51,557 nt of DNA from Deinococcus terrestris (GCF_009377345.1 NZ_WBSL01000012.1:1-51557), one strand, 5' to 3'; numbered from the stretch's first letter, positions 27,309-37,021 are shown. A program made the numbers and translations. The notes: generated from the sequence alone by a model not told the origin.

Positions 27309-27654
27309 GCCCTCAGGCTACGTCCGGTGTCTGACGCCAGGCTGTGCGCGAGGAGGTGAGAGATCCACGGAGGCTCGTGGCCCAACGCCGTCGCCCCGGC
27401 ACTGCGCGGCACAGGCAGACCTGCGAACACTTGCCCACGGAAACTGAAAGGGACGCACGGGGAGGGAACGGCGCGGCAGAGGGTGCCCCTGGAACTGAAC
27501 GGCCTGGACCGCGACTTCGCGTTCGTGGGAGAACTGCGCCGCTGAACGGCCAGCGCAGAGGCCAGACATGAGCCGTACGCCTAGGCCGGAACGGACCTCG
27601 CGTTCACGCCCCCTCTCACGGCCCGTCAGCCTGCCGCCCCTAGGCTGGGGGTCC

Positions 27655-29649
27655 ATGACGACGCCTCGTTCGGTGCCCCGCCGCTGGCGGCTGGCCGCTG
27701 CCCTGACCTGCGCCGTGCTGACCGGCGCAGCCCCCGCCCTCCAACTCTCTCCCGGCGGGACGGCCCGCATCGACGGCCACGCGGCGGGCACCTTCGACAC
27801 CCTGAATTCCCCGGCGGGCTTCGCGGGCGGCCTGGCCTGGGGACCGGACGGCACCGCCTACACCCTGGACGGGACGCGGCTCCTCTACCGCTGGAACGCG
27901 CAGACCGGGAGGCCGCTGTCGCGCCAGGTGTTGACACTTCCATCCAGCCTGCCGGACGCGAAGGCCGACTACGGGCCGAGGTTGCTTCTGGACGGCTACC
28001 GCGCGGACGGCGGTGCCTTGACCGGGCCGTTCATCCGGGTCCGGGGCTACAAAAAGGCGACGCCCTATCAGACCGCCTACACCCTGCGAGCGGACGGCCG
28101 GGCCGTGCTAGGGGACATCTGTGCTCCCTCGCAACAGCACCTGGTCGGCTGCGCGGATGGGTACGGCGTGACGGTCCTCTCCCCTCAGCAGGGACGGGCG
28201 ACCTTGCGCCTGTCGGGCCGGGAGGGGCCGGTGAGTGACATCACCCTCCCCGCCGGACAGGTGCTGGACGTGGAACCCTCGCCCGACGGCACGCGGGTGG
28301 CGGCCCTGCGCAGCGTGGAGAAGCGTGACTACGACCCGAATGCGGCCCTGTATCTCGACGTGGCGACGCGGGACGGCAAGGTCCTGTCGCGGCAGGTCCT
28401 CGGCAGCTTCGGGGTCAGGCGTGACGGCGAGCCCCAGGTGCGCTGGGTGGATGCGGGGCGGCTGCTGACCGCGACGCCTCAGGCGACCTCCCGCGTGTAC
28501 AGCGCCAGCGGGCATCAGGTCAGCCTATGGAGCCTGAGCGGTCAGGGGCCTCGATGGACGGTGGGGGCGGGTGAACTGCGCGACGCCGTGCCCTCGCCGG
28601 ACGGCACGCTGTTCCTGACCGTCCGGAACGGCAGCGTGCCCGAGGTCCGCCGCGTATCGGACGGCGCGTTCGTGCGTCCCCTGGGCACGCCAGTCACGGC
28701 GTCGGTGCCCTTGCCCGGCGGGAGCGCCCTGGTGGCGCTGGACACCGGCGACGGCCAGGGCGAACTGCGGGTGGTGCGTCCGGGGGGTCAGGGTCGGCGC
28801 CTGGGTGGGCCGGGACTGGAGGGCGTGACCCGATTGGTGGTGAGTCCAGACGGGCAATTCATCGCCGCCGCCCGCTCCGAAAGTGTGGCGGTCCTCGACC
28901 GCGCCGGGCGGACCCTGCACACCTTCGCGCTGCCGGAGAACGTCTACCGAACGGAGTTGAGCTTCTCCGGGCCAAGGACGCTGTTCGCGCGGCTGGAGAA
29001 TGGGGGCGACGACTGGCAGGGCCGCACCTGGGACGCGGTGACCGGACGGCTGCTGGGTCAGGAGGCCAATGCCCGCCCAGTGGGGACGATCCAACTGCGG
29101 ACGGAGGTCCGGCAGCGGCCGGGTGGGGGCTCCCAGTCGCGGCTGAGTGCTACCGACCAGAGGGACCGGGTCCTGTGGCAGGAGGCATGGCGCAGCACTT
29201 CTCGCCCGTATCTCCTGCCGAGTCCGGACGGCCGGGCGGTGGTGCGGGGAGTGGCCCGGCGCAGCAAAGTGCAACTCGAACAGGCCGACCTGTACCTCTA
29301 TCGCCTCGACCCCCGCACGGGCCAGGCGGACCCTGGCCTGACCCTGCGGACCGGCGACCCGGAGGAGGCGTACCGGGGGCTGAGGCTGCTGGACTACGCC
29401 CGGGACCGCCGTCATGTGCTGCTGTATGAGGCGTCCGGGGACGGATGCGGCGCGGCCTTCTACGGCCTGCGTGTGGCTGACTTGGAGACACGGCGGGAGG
29501 TGAAGTTGCCCTCCGCACTGACCACAGGCCTGACGCGCCTGACCGGGTGCGGGTATCCGACGCCCTGGCCCACCGCTGCCTTCACGCCCGAGGGGACGGG
29601 ACTGCTGGTGCGCGACGGCAATGCGCTGAACTGGTGGCGGCTCCAGTGA
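27655..29649 (+). CDS. Exported beta-propeller protein B
   Basis: 664 residues, signal segment LAAALTCAVLTGAAPAL. Propeller-type blades recur with S/P-DG-x-x-x-A (GPDGTAYTLDG, PSPDGTRVAAL, VSPDGQFIAAA, PSPDGRAVVRG). TAGGCT (27641-27646) is 8 bases upstream of this ATG, supporting it as the start over an in-frame ATG at 27568. It stands alone, convergent with the RES/Xre pair. Confidence 0.75.
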   Translation: MTTPRSVPRRWRLAAALTCAVLTGAAPALQLSPGGTARIDGHAAGTFDTLNSPAGFAGGLAWGPDGTAYTLDGTRLLYRWNAQTGRPLSRQVLTLPSSLPDAKADYGPRLLLDGYRADGGALTGPFIRVRGYKKATPYQTAYTLRADGRAVLGDICAPSQQHLVGCADGYGVTVLSPQQGRATLRLSGREGPVSDITLPAGQVLDVEPSPDGTRVAALRSVEKRDYDPNAALYLDVATRDGKVLSRQVLGSFGVRRDGEPQVRWVDAGRLLTATPQATSRVYSASGHQVSLWSLSGQGPRWTVGAGELRDAVPSPDGTLFLTVRNGSVPEVRRVSDGAFVRPLGTPVTASVPLPGGSALVALDTGDGQGELRVVRPGGQGRRLGGPGLEGVTRLVVSPDGQFIAAARSESVAVLDRAGRTLHTFALPENVYRTELSFSGPRTLFARLENGGDDWQGRTWDAVTGRLLGQEANARPVGTIQLRTEVRQRPGGGSQSRLSATDQRDRVLWQEAWRSTSRPYLLPSPDGRAVVRGVARRSKVQLEQADLYLYRLDPRTGQADPGLTLRTGDPEEAYRGLRLLDYARDRRHVLLYEASGDGCGAAFYGLRVADLETRREVKLPSALTTGLTRLTGCGYPTPWPTAAFTPEGTGLLVRDGNALNWWRLQ

Positions 29650-29655
29650 GAAACG

Positions 29656-29681
29656 GGGCCAGGTGGGTCTGTCTCTGGCCC
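29656..29681. terminator. Hairpin between convergent genes
   Basis: GGGCCAG (29656-29662) and CTGGCCC (29675-29681) form a 7-bp stem just after the propeller stop and before the RES gene stop on the other strand. No T-tract. It could serve both directions. Confidence 0.4.
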
Positions 29682-29724
29682 TGACGACAGTGAAAAGGAG
29701 CGTGCCCGGCGGTCTTAGGCCCCG

Positions 29725-30429
29725 TCATGTCCGCAGCACGTCTGGGCTCGGCGGCTGTCGGGTGGCCACAGCGACCTGCCGCGCCGGATCCCACAGCAGA
29801 TAAACCTGACTGGTGCGGCCCACGTTGCGCACGGCCCAGGGCTGAAGGAACACCACGCAGGTCTGCCCGGGTTCCGGGGCGCGGACGCTCTCGTAGACGA
29901 TGCCTGCCCGGTTCTCGGCACGCACCTCCTCACCCAGCGGCTGCGAATAGGCGTAGGAATCCGGGTCGATGGCCAGGTGCCCGAGATAGTCCGGATCCTG
30001 CATCGCGTCGTAGAAGGTGTCCTGGGCGTCGCACTCGTAGACGGTGTACTCCGTCACATGGGGCGTGTCCGTCAGCCCCTCGTCGATGGCCCTCGCCTTG
30101 AAGTGGTGGGCCACCTCGTGGACGCAGGTCACCAGCCTGTCGGCGGCGTACCACGCGCCGTGCCCCGGTACCGGCACGTTGAAGCGGTTGTTGCCCGCAT
30201 GTTCGAAGGCAGCCAGAACCATCTGCTCGTACGGCTGATAAGTGACGCCCTGCCCGCTGGTCACCCGGCCGTTGGTGAGGTTGTCCAGGTCGAGCAGGAT
30301 GTCGAACTCGTCCCGGTCCTGGGCAATGGCGCCGAGGACCGACGGGCGGGGCGTCTGGGCCTCGTAGCGGGAGGGAATCAGCCGGGAGGTCAGGGCCTGG
30401 TGTGCCCGGAGCGGTGGAGGCTCCCTCAA
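29725..30429 (-). CDS. RES-domain toxin (NAD+-degrading type)
   Basis: 234 residues. RES fold features: Arg15/Arg21 near SRLIPSRY, Tyr94 in GAWYAAD, Glu105 in CVHEVAHH and Ser181 in VYESVR, near the R-E-S residues that name the family. RES toxins such as MbcT deplete NAD+ by phosphorolysis or hydrolysis in the cytoplasm. The best start is TTG overlapping the antitoxin stop (TTGA), so translation is coupled and probably weak, as suits a toxin. It is longer than many RES toxins because of an insertion at about 115-165. Confidence 0.85.
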   Translation of the reverse strand: MREPPPLRAHQALTSRLIPSRYEAQTPRPSVLGAIAQDRDEFDILLDLDNLTNGRVTSGQGVTYQPYEQMVLAAFEHAGNNRFNVPVPGHGAWYAADRLVTCVHEVAHHFKARAIDEGLTDTPHVTEYTVYECDAQDTFYDAMQDPDYLGHLAIDPDSYAYSQPLGEEVRAENRAGIVYESVRAPEPGQTCVVFLQPWAVRNVGRTSQVYLLWDPARQVAVATRQPPSPDVLRT

Positions 30430-30917
30430 AGGTCCACCACCGTCTCGAAACTCGAGGCGGCCTTGCGGGCCTCGGGCGTGACCGAGAACATCCCGCTGCG
30501 GTCGGCATCCAGTAGTCGGCGCACCTCGTACATCGCGGGGATGCCGCCCCGGCTCATGTACTCCAGGGGGGTCTGCCCGGCAAAGGGGTGCCGCCGGTTG
30601 GCCCGCCTGAGCCAGCCGTCGGCCGCAGCGTCGTCGTACAGGATGTGCAGCGCCTTGTAGATGCCGACAACCAGACTCAGCCGGGTAAGCTGGTCCTGGG
30701 TCAGCTCGGGGCCGTTCCCCGCACCCGCACGCTGCAAGCTCCGGGCACTGAGGCCGAGCAGCCAGGCCTGCTGCTCGCGGTTCAGGCCCATTTGTTCCAG
30801 CATGCGGATGCCAGCGGGCAGCCCCCTGGAGAGGCGCTGAATGACCGCCGGGTCGGTGGTGTCCGGAACCTGCTGGTTGAGCAGCGGTTCCCTGATGGCG
30901 CGGGTGGCCCGAGACAT
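30426..30917 (-). CDS. Xre/MbcA/ParS-type antitoxin
   Basis: 163 residues. An N-terminal helical DNA-binding domain (GLNREQQAWLLGLSARSLQRA) and a C-terminal toxin-binding domain with HPFAGQTPLEYM and IPAMYEVRRLLD, as in MbcA/ParS antitoxins that block RES toxins and repress their operon. Start fixed by AAAGGAG 6 bases upstream. The next gene is the RES toxin, overlapping by 4 bases. Confidence 0.85.
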   Translation of the reverse strand: MSRATRAIREPLLNQQVPDTTDPAVIQRLSRGLPAGIRMLEQMGLNREQQAWLLGLSARSLQRAGAGNGPELTQDQLTRLSLVVGIYKALHILYDDAAADGWLRRANRRHPFAGQTPLEYMSRGGIPAMYEVRRLLDADRSGMFSVTPEARKAASSFETVVDL

Positions 30918-30940
30918 GCACAGCTCCTTTCGAATCCAGC

Positions 30941-30993
30941 CGGACTCGTGTCGGAAGAATACGCGACTGTAGTCCGACACATGTCCTGTTCAA
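30941..30993 (-). promoter_or_regulatory. RES/Xre promoter with palindromic operator
   Basis: On the minus strand, TTGAAC (30988-30993), 16-base spacer and TACAGT (30966-30971) form the promoter. It overlaps two nested dyads: GTGTCGGA (30948-30955) / TCCGACAC (30973-30980), and CGGACT (30941-30946) / AGTCCG (30971-30976). Binding by the antitoxin would occlude the -10, giving autoregulation. The 310 bases from 30994 to 31303 hold nothing else I can identify. Confidence 0.65.
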
Positions 30994-31303
30994 CCTGTGG
31001 GAGCACGCGCCTACAGATCAGGTCCCACCCACGAGGCGCTTTTGTGGTGCGGGGGGCAGGAAAGCGTCTACTTGGCCGCACCCTGCCCGGTCCAGTGGCC
31101 CCACGCGGCACCCGGCGCTCCGGGGGGCGGCCTCCCTGCGTGGGCCACGCCAGCGGCGGCCTCGGAGGCTGGTCTCTCCAGGGTGACGGATGGAACCGTG
31201 CGGCGCAACATGCCGGACGGCTCAGGTTGGGGCCAGGTGAACGTGCAGCAGGACGTTTTCGGCCGGGTACGGCTGGGGTCAGCTTCGCCCCTTAGCCTGT
31301 GGC

Positions 31304-33391
31304 ATGGCCCGATCCCTGCTGCTGGCGTCCCTCCTGCTGGCCGTGTCCACGGCGGCTGTCGCCCAGACCACGCCCCTGACCCTTCAGCTACGGACCACCG
31401 TGCAGACACCCAGCCTGGGCACCGGACCACTGGCCCTGAGCCCGGATGGCCGGACGGTGGCGGTGCTGCGGCTCGACCGGATCCGGGGAAGCCGCGCCAC
31501 CCTGGTCCTGAGTGACGCCCGGACTGGCCAGGAACTTCGCCGGATCGCCACCACGAACACATACGACGGGGCGCTGGTCTTCAGTCCCGACGGACAGACC
31601 CTCGTCAACGTCGGTTCAGACGTTCAGGCCTATGACGTGGCGACGGGCCGGGTCCGCTGGAGCCACAGTTCCAGCGACGCGGTTCCCAGCAGCCCCGCGG
31701 TCGTCTTCAGCCCCGATGGGACGGCAGTGTACTACTCGCACCTCGACATGGTCGGCAACCGGCACCTCATCCGCAGTGATGCACGGACAGGGAAGGGCAC
31801 CTGGGACGCTTTCCGCATCACCTCGGTGGCGGAACAGCCGTCCCGCGAGCAGAGCTTCTACGGCCGTGTCCTGTCCCTGGCCGTTCACCCGGCGGCTGTA
31901 GTCCTGGCCTCCGGGTCCTTCGGCGGGGGCATCGTGGTGTGGAACGCAGCGACGGGTCAGAGGACTGGCACCCTCAAGGATCAGCCTTCTGCTGCGCGGG
32001 CCACCCAGGCGGGCCGTGCGGGCCAGACCGCGCACGGCGGGCGGGTGACGGCGCTGACCTTCGCTCCGGACGGCACCCTGATCTCCGGGGCGAACGACGG
32101 CACGGTGAAGCGCTGGGACCTGGCGACCGGCCGAAAGCTGGGGGAGGCCCGGCTGCCCGACGGCGTGCAGGCCCTGACGCTGCGGCCCGGTGGGCAGGGC
32201 GTGCTGGTCGCCTCCGGGCGGAACGTCGTCCAGCTCGGCCTGCCGGACCTGAGACGGGAACGGGTGCTCGTGGGACACGCGGAGCAGGTGGGGTCCCTCG
32301 CTCCCGCCGGGGACGCGCTCTGGACCTCCAGCGCCGACAGCACCGTCAAGCGCTGGAATCTCAGGAGCGGTTTGGACGAGGCGACCTACGGCACGGTGAA
32401 GACCGCCGCCGTCAGCCCGGATGGACGGACCCTCGCCCTGAACCTGGGGGACGCCACGGTGCGCCTGACCGATACGCGGGGGAACACCCTGAGAACCCTG
32501 CGCGGCTTCCTGCCACCTGCCTCGCCGCGCTACGAGTTCATCGGCGGTCGCTCGCTGGCTTTCAGTCCGAACGGGAAGGGGCTGGCAGGCGGGCTCTTCA
32601 CGATGAGCGGCGTCATCATCGAGAAGTACGCCGCTGGGAGTGCGGCTTACCTGTGGGACGTCAGCACGGGGCGGCGGGAGCGAACCTTCCCGAATTTTCC
32701 GGCCCAGGAACTGACCTGGTCCCCCGACGGAGGCTTCCTGGCCGGGGTCAACCATGTGCCGGGCAACCTGGACACCTTCGAGGTCCGGGACGTGAACACC
32801 GGGACGAGCGTGGGCCGGGGAGTGCCCTCCTATTCGGGGCAGGAACAGGAACGCGGCGGCGTGCTGGCCGTCTCCGTCCCCACGGTGCAGTGGGTGAACG
32901 GTCAGGCCTGGGTGCTGGGCATGCAGTACCCGCGGTTCGAGCCCGGTAAGCCGCTGTCGTCCCAGTGGCCAGCGGGCATCTGGCGAGCACGCACCGGCGT
33001 GAAGGTGCAATCGCTGGGAAACCTCGGCATCTCGGTGCCGCGGCTCCTGGCCAATCCTGCCGGGACACGCGTGGCCGTGTCGGGGGGCAATGGGCTGTGG
33101 CTGCTGGACGCCCGCACCGGGAAGGCCCTGCGGTCGTACCCACAGGCGTCTTACCGGGACCAGCCCGCGTCCTGGCAGGAGCCGCGCCGCCTGCTGTGGA
33201 GCCCGGATGGTCGGTTACTCGCCCTGAACCGGGGTGAACAGGGGCTCAGCCTGCATGACGGCGGCAGCGGGCAGCCACTGGGCCGCCTGCCCGTCCGGGC
33301 CGAGCCGTTGGGCTTCAGCGAAGGGGGTCGGGCACTCGTGACCCTGAACCAAGAGGGCGTACAGGTCTGGGAGCTTCAGCCGGGGAAGTGA
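31304..33391 (+). CDS. Exported WD40-repeat beta-propeller protein C
   Basis: 695 residues, signal peptide 1-20 (ending VAQT). The clearest WD40 of the three propellers: LISGANDGTVKRWDLATG, SSADSTVKRWNL, WSPDGRLLALNRG and the repeated S-P-DG-x-x-V/A. Such proteins scaffold protein complexes. TAGCCT (31293-31298) lies 5 bases before the ATG. The next gene, 126 bases on, is a BsuPI-like paralogue, mirroring the 19212/20786 pair in reversed order. Confidence 0.8.
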   Translation: MARSLLLASLLLAVSTAAVAQTTPLTLQLRTTVQTPSLGTGPLALSPDGRTVAVLRLDRIRGSRATLVLSDARTGQELRRIATTNTYDGALVFSPDGQTLVNVGSDVQAYDVATGRVRWSHSSSDAVPSSPAVVFSPDGTAVYYSHLDMVGNRHLIRSDARTGKGTWDAFRITSVAEQPSREQSFYGRVLSLAVHPAAVVLASGSFGGGIVVWNAATGQRTGTLKDQPSAARATQAGRAGQTAHGGRVTALTFAPDGTLISGANDGTVKRWDLATGRKLGEARLPDGVQALTLRPGGQGVLVASGRNVVQLGLPDLRRERVLVGHAEQVGSLAPAGDALWTSSADSTVKRWNLRSGLDEATYGTVKTAAVSPDGRTLALNLGDATVRLTDTRGNTLRTLRGFLPPASPRYEFIGGRSLAFSPNGKGLAGGLFTMSGVIIEKYAAGSAAYLWDVSTGRRERTFPNFPAQELTWSPDGGFLAGVNHVPGNLDTFEVRDVNTGTSVGRGVPSYSGQEQERGGVLAVSVPTVQWVNGQAWVLGMQYPRFEPGKPLSSQWPAGIWRARTGVKVQSLGNLGISVPRLLANPAGTRVAVSGGNGLWLLDARTGKALRSYPQASYRDQPASWQEPRRLLWSPDGRLLALNRGEQGLSLHDGGSGQPLGRLPVRAEPLGFSEGGRALVTLNQEGVQVWELQPGK

Positions 33392-33517
33392 GGTGATCGG
33401 CGCCCCTCCACCTGGCACGATGTTTAGCCGTTGGGATCCCCCTCCCACGTGAAGGCCGGACGCCGCAGCCCCGACGTCGCCTCATGCGCCGTCAGGCTGG
33501 CTGCCAAAAGCTGAGGT

Positions 33518-35047
33518 ATGTCCTGGCCCCGACTCCTGCTGCTCTCGGCTCTGCTGTCCGGCTCCGCGCTCGGTCAGGTGACGCCGCCTCCCGGGCCCCC
33601 CGCCCGCTCCCAGCCTGCCCTGCGTCTGAACATCGACGAGCTGAACGCGGAGGTCGCCCGCCGAGCCCCGGCCTACGGGGGCTTCTTCGTGCGGGATGGC
33701 CTGCTCTCCGTCTACGCCACTTCCACTGACCCTGCCCAGCGTCAGGCGGCCGTGCGCGAGCTGTTCGCGGTTCAGGGCGAGGAACTCAGGCGACGGGGCT
33801 TCTCTCCGGAGACGGTCGTCTTCGTGCCTGGCCAGTTCAACGCCGAACAGCTCCTGGAAGCGAAGGTGGCCGCCCGGGGCATCGACGGTTGGCAGAGCAT
33901 CGACATCGACGAGACCCGCAACCGCGTGGTCGTCGAGTTGCTGCTGCCCGGCATGGAGGAGCGTGCCCGGGCGTACCTGGCCGAACAGGGCCTCCCCCCG
34001 GGCATCGTCGTGATCGCGCCGGTTCCGGCAGGCAAGTTGCCGGAAGGCCCTGCGTTCCGTGCGCTTCACCAGGCCCGGCTGGAGGTCCCCACTCGCGTGC
34101 ACCAGGGAGACACCCTCCCCATCGAGCTGAAGGTCACCAATCCCAGCGAGGAGCCGCTGCTGCTGGACCACGGCGCCTGTGCCCTGGAGGTGGAGATTCG
34201 GGATGCGGCTACCGGCGAGGTCGTGCTGCCGGTGCCGGGAGCGCAGAACTGCCTCTCGGTGCTGTACCACACACCGGTCCCCGCCCGCAGCACGGTGACA
34301 GTGGGGCGCCGGGAATGGAACCTGCAACTCCCCACCGGGGCGCTGGTGCCGCCGGGTCGGTACCTGATCCGCGCGACCTTCGAGGTGGGGGTCCCCGACG
34401 CGGAGGTCATCCGCCCCCCGGACCAGACGTTCGAGGTGGTGGCGAGGAACCCGGCCACTGGCACCGCGCAGGTGCGGGCCGTGCTGCGTGACGGCGCGTC
34501 TGGCATCGAGTTCCGGACGCGCCTGGGCGAGGAAGGGGGACGGCAGGTCGTGTTCGTCTTCGTGCCGGATCGCCGGGCACAGGCAGGGGTGGAACGCCTG
34601 CTCCGGGAGCGCAGGCTCCCCCTGGACCGGGTGCGCTTCCGAATCCTGCCTCTCACCCGGGTGCCTGGCCAGGGGCAGGGACAGGCCCAGTTGAAGTTGG
34701 AGGCGCCCGGGGGAAGCCAGTATGGCTTTGAGCTCTCCGCGGACGTGACGCCTTGGCGGGCTCAGGGAGCCTGGCGCTGTGAGCCCGTGGTCAACGTGGT
34801 CGACCCCCGCAGCGGGGACGTGGTGGGAGGCTCACCCGGCTTCTGGGGGCGTCAGGGGTGGTCCCCGTGTTCGGAAGATCGCCAGCCCTTGCCCTTCCCG
34901 TGGCGCGGCGGATGGAATGGGCGCCGGAGTGACGGCACACCGCTGCCTGCGGGCACCTATGAGGTGCACGCGGGCCTGAAGGTGACCCTGAAGACGGGCC
35001 GGGTCGTGTGGCTGCTGGCCCCGGTTCACGAGCTGACGGTCCCGTGA
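33518..35047 (+). CDS. Exported protein with BsuPI-like domain (paralogue B)
   Basis: 509 residues, signal peptide ending SALGQ. Shares with the protein at 19212 the AKVAARGIDGWQSIDI segment, NRVVVELLLP, LPPGIVVIAPVP and a BsuPI-like domain (PIELKVTNPSEEPLLLD, ending YLIRATFEV), plus a C-terminal unit ending in GTYEVHAGLKVTLKTGRVVW. The same domain order argues for duplication. Its stop overlaps the GTG of the next gene. Confidence 0.75.
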   Translation: MSWPRLLLLSALLSGSALGQVTPPPGPPARSQPALRLNIDELNAEVARRAPAYGGFFVRDGLLSVYATSTDPAQRQAAVRELFAVQGEELRRRGFSPETVVFVPGQFNAEQLLEAKVAARGIDGWQSIDIDETRNRVVVELLLPGMEERARAYLAEQGLPPGIVVIAPVPAGKLPEGPAFRALHQARLEVPTRVHQGDTLPIELKVTNPSEEPLLLDHGACALEVEIRDAATGEVVLPVPGAQNCLSVLYHTPVPARSTVTVGRREWNLQLPTGALVPPGRYLIRATFEVGVPDAEVIRPPDQTFEVVARNPATGTAQVRAVLRDGASGIEFRTRLGEEGGRQVVFVFVPDRRAQAGVERLLRERRLPLDRVRFRILPLTRVPGQGQGQAQLKLEAPGGSQYGFELSADVTPWRAQGAWRCEPVVNVVDPRSGDVVGGSPGFWGRQGWSPCSEDRQPLPFPWRGGWNGRRSDGTPLPAGTYEVHAGLKVTLKTGRVVWLLAPVHELTVP

Positions 35048-35649
35048 GGCGCCTTCTGCTGTGGGCCGGAGTCCCCCTCTCCCTGGCCTCCGCCGCCCCC
35101 TCCGATGTGTTGTACACCAAGCGTCTGGACTTCCTGACGCATACCGAAACCCGCCGGGAGCTCGATCTGGGGAAAGGCCTGCGCGTCGGGGTCGAGAGCG
35201 CACCGGGAGAGTACGTGTACGAGCCGCGCGTGAGCTTTCTCTTCCAGAAGCTGCGCCCGGTTCTGCCCGCACCCTTCGCAAAGAGCTACATCCTGAACGA
35301 GGTGCCCTTCCGGGTGATTGGTCATTACCGCATCTACGCTCAGCGGCTCCTCACGCCCAGCGTCTTGACCCTGATCCTTCCGCTGGAGAACACTCGCCCA
35401 GGCGACCTGCACTTCGTCTACCTCTGGGACGGCCAGCAGTACCTCAACTGGGGACGGGCGGACGGGCGAGGGGCGTTCGTGGCCCTGGCGCAGTTCTCAC
35501 CGTTGCTGAAGACCACAGACTTCGGCTACGGGGTCAGGATCGTGATCGCCGCCGTGAGCCGTCAAGCCCTGACGCCCGTGTGCCGGCGTCGGGGAGGCAC
35601 GGTGGGCGTGGACGGCTGCAACGCCTCGGGCTTCCCGGGGTCGCCGTGA
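35044..35649 (+). CDS. Exported hypothetical protein
   Basis: 201 residues from a GTG overlapping the previous stop (GTGA); signal peptide about 1-17 (ending ASAA). Beta-rich with VLTLILPLENTRPGDLHFVYLW. Two C-terminal cysteines (VCRRR, DGCNA). No family recognised; coupled to the BsuPI-like paralogue. Confidence 0.7.
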   Translation: MRRLLLWAGVPLSLASAAPSDVLYTKRLDFLTHTETRRELDLGKGLRVGVESAPGEYVYEPRVSFLFQKLRPVLPAPFAKSYILNEVPFRVIGHYRIYAQRLLTPSVLTLILPLENTRPGDLHFVYLWDGQQYLNWGRADGRGAFVALAQFSPLLKTTDFGYGVRIVIAAVSRQALTPVCRRRGGTVGVDGCNASGFPGSP

Positions 35650-35753
35650 GGGAGAGGAAGCTTTTCCCAGGCCGAGGCCCACTCGTCCTCCCTGCGCTCA
35701 GGGTCACCCTTCGGTCGGATGCTCCTGTCGACCTCTCCCCGGGAGACTGAGCC

Positions 35754-36715
35754 GTGTCTCCCTCCGTTCTCGCGGTGCCTGCCCCGTGGCTCGCCCTCCT
35801 TGTGGGCCTCATGCAGGGCCTGCTGTTCTGGTGGCTCCAGCAGTGGGCTGAGGAGGCCCCGTTCCCCGCGCCCTGGTCCACCGTTCTGACGGTCCCCGTG
35901 GTGATGCTCCCCCTGGCCTTCTCCTTGCTGGGTGCCTTCCTGACCCGGGAGGCCCGGCTCACCTGGGGCACCCTGGGCGTGACCGCTCTGACCACCCTCG
36001 CCGTCCTCTCGCACCTCGCTGCTGTTCCGCGGCATGGTCACGAACGCCACCCTGCTGGTCGGGGGCACGCTGTTCATCAGCGTGATGGGCCTGCTGATCG
36101 CGCTGGTGTCGGCCCTCTTCGACGGCATCGGCCTGGACGCCGTCCCCCGCTCCCTGGGGGAGCCATGGGTCTTCCTGCCCCTGGCAGGAGCGGCCTTCGC
36201 CTTCAGCGTGACCTGGCTGCTCACCCGCCCCGAGTTACTGGAGGCTCCAGTGCGGGTCCTGCTGACCGTGCTGTCGTGGCTGCTGCCCCCCGCGGCCGTG
36301 CTCACTGGACTCTTCGTGCTGGCCCTGCCGGTCGCCGGCCTGCACAACGCCGAACGCCTATTCGAGGGCCTGCTCTCGTCGTCCACCTACCTCGCCCTGA
36401 CCCTGGCCGTGCTGCTGCTCACCCAGGCGGCATATCAGGATGGAGAGGAACGCCCGGCCCTGCCCGACTGGGCGCGGCGGCTCGCGTCGGGGACACTGTT
36501 CCTGCTGCCCCTCTTTCCCCTGCTCGCGCTGTATGGCCTTTCCCGGCGGGACATAGAGTAGGGCCTGACGGAAGTGCGGGTCATCGGCCTCGCAGCTGTG
36601 GGAACGGCTTGGACCGCCCGGCGTTCGTTTCCCTGGCTCGACGGCCTGGGGCGGGTCAACATGGTCACGCTCGCCCTCGTGGCGACCGTCTCGTTGGCAC
36701 CCAGTCTGCCGGGCG
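35754..36715 (+). pseudogene. Decayed DUF4153-like multi-pass membrane protein
   Basis: Begins at GTG after GGGAG. The first frame encodes membrane helices to about 36020. Then a one-base shift moves the homologous reading to another frame (SLLFRGMVTNATLLVGG) that continues with helices to TAG at 36559-36561. The same frame continues beyond as GLTEVRVIGLAAVGTAW. DUF4153 proteins have a Y-G-L-T-x-x-R motif at this point, so the TAG probably replaced a Tyr codon. Similarity fades after about 36715. Intact family members are polytopic membrane proteins of unknown function. One frameshift plus one nonsense codon indicate a dead gene. Confidence 0.7.
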
Positions 36716-37021
36716 GAAGAGAGCGGCACCAGCTCCAGGACGGACAGAAGGGGAGACCGCATGGGGGCAGTCTGCACCGGCAGCGCGGGCCGCACCGTTC
36801 CTGGCGCCCTTTCAGCCGTTACTCGCTGGGCTGGTCCGGGTCGTCCTACCTGGAGGAAGCCGGGGGTCAGGACCGAGCAGCCTACCGCGCGTGCACCTCC
36901 TTACGGAGACGAACGACCGCAAGGCTGGCCGCGATCTCCAGAAGGTCAAGCTCCGTTCGAGGGGTCTGTACCCCCTCGGCTTCGGTTGGAGGCCCCTTCC
37001 TGGCGTTCCTGTGAGACAGTC
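36716..37021. other. Gap after the decayed membrane gene
   Basis: About 306 bases with no credible gene. This is probably more eroded coding sequence; frames are broken and codon use is poor. Confidence 0.3.

Noticed and set aside
31616..33010. 464-codon minus-strand frame opposite propeller C
   Set aside because: Composition is that of an antisense shadow; the plus strand encodes clear WD40 blades.
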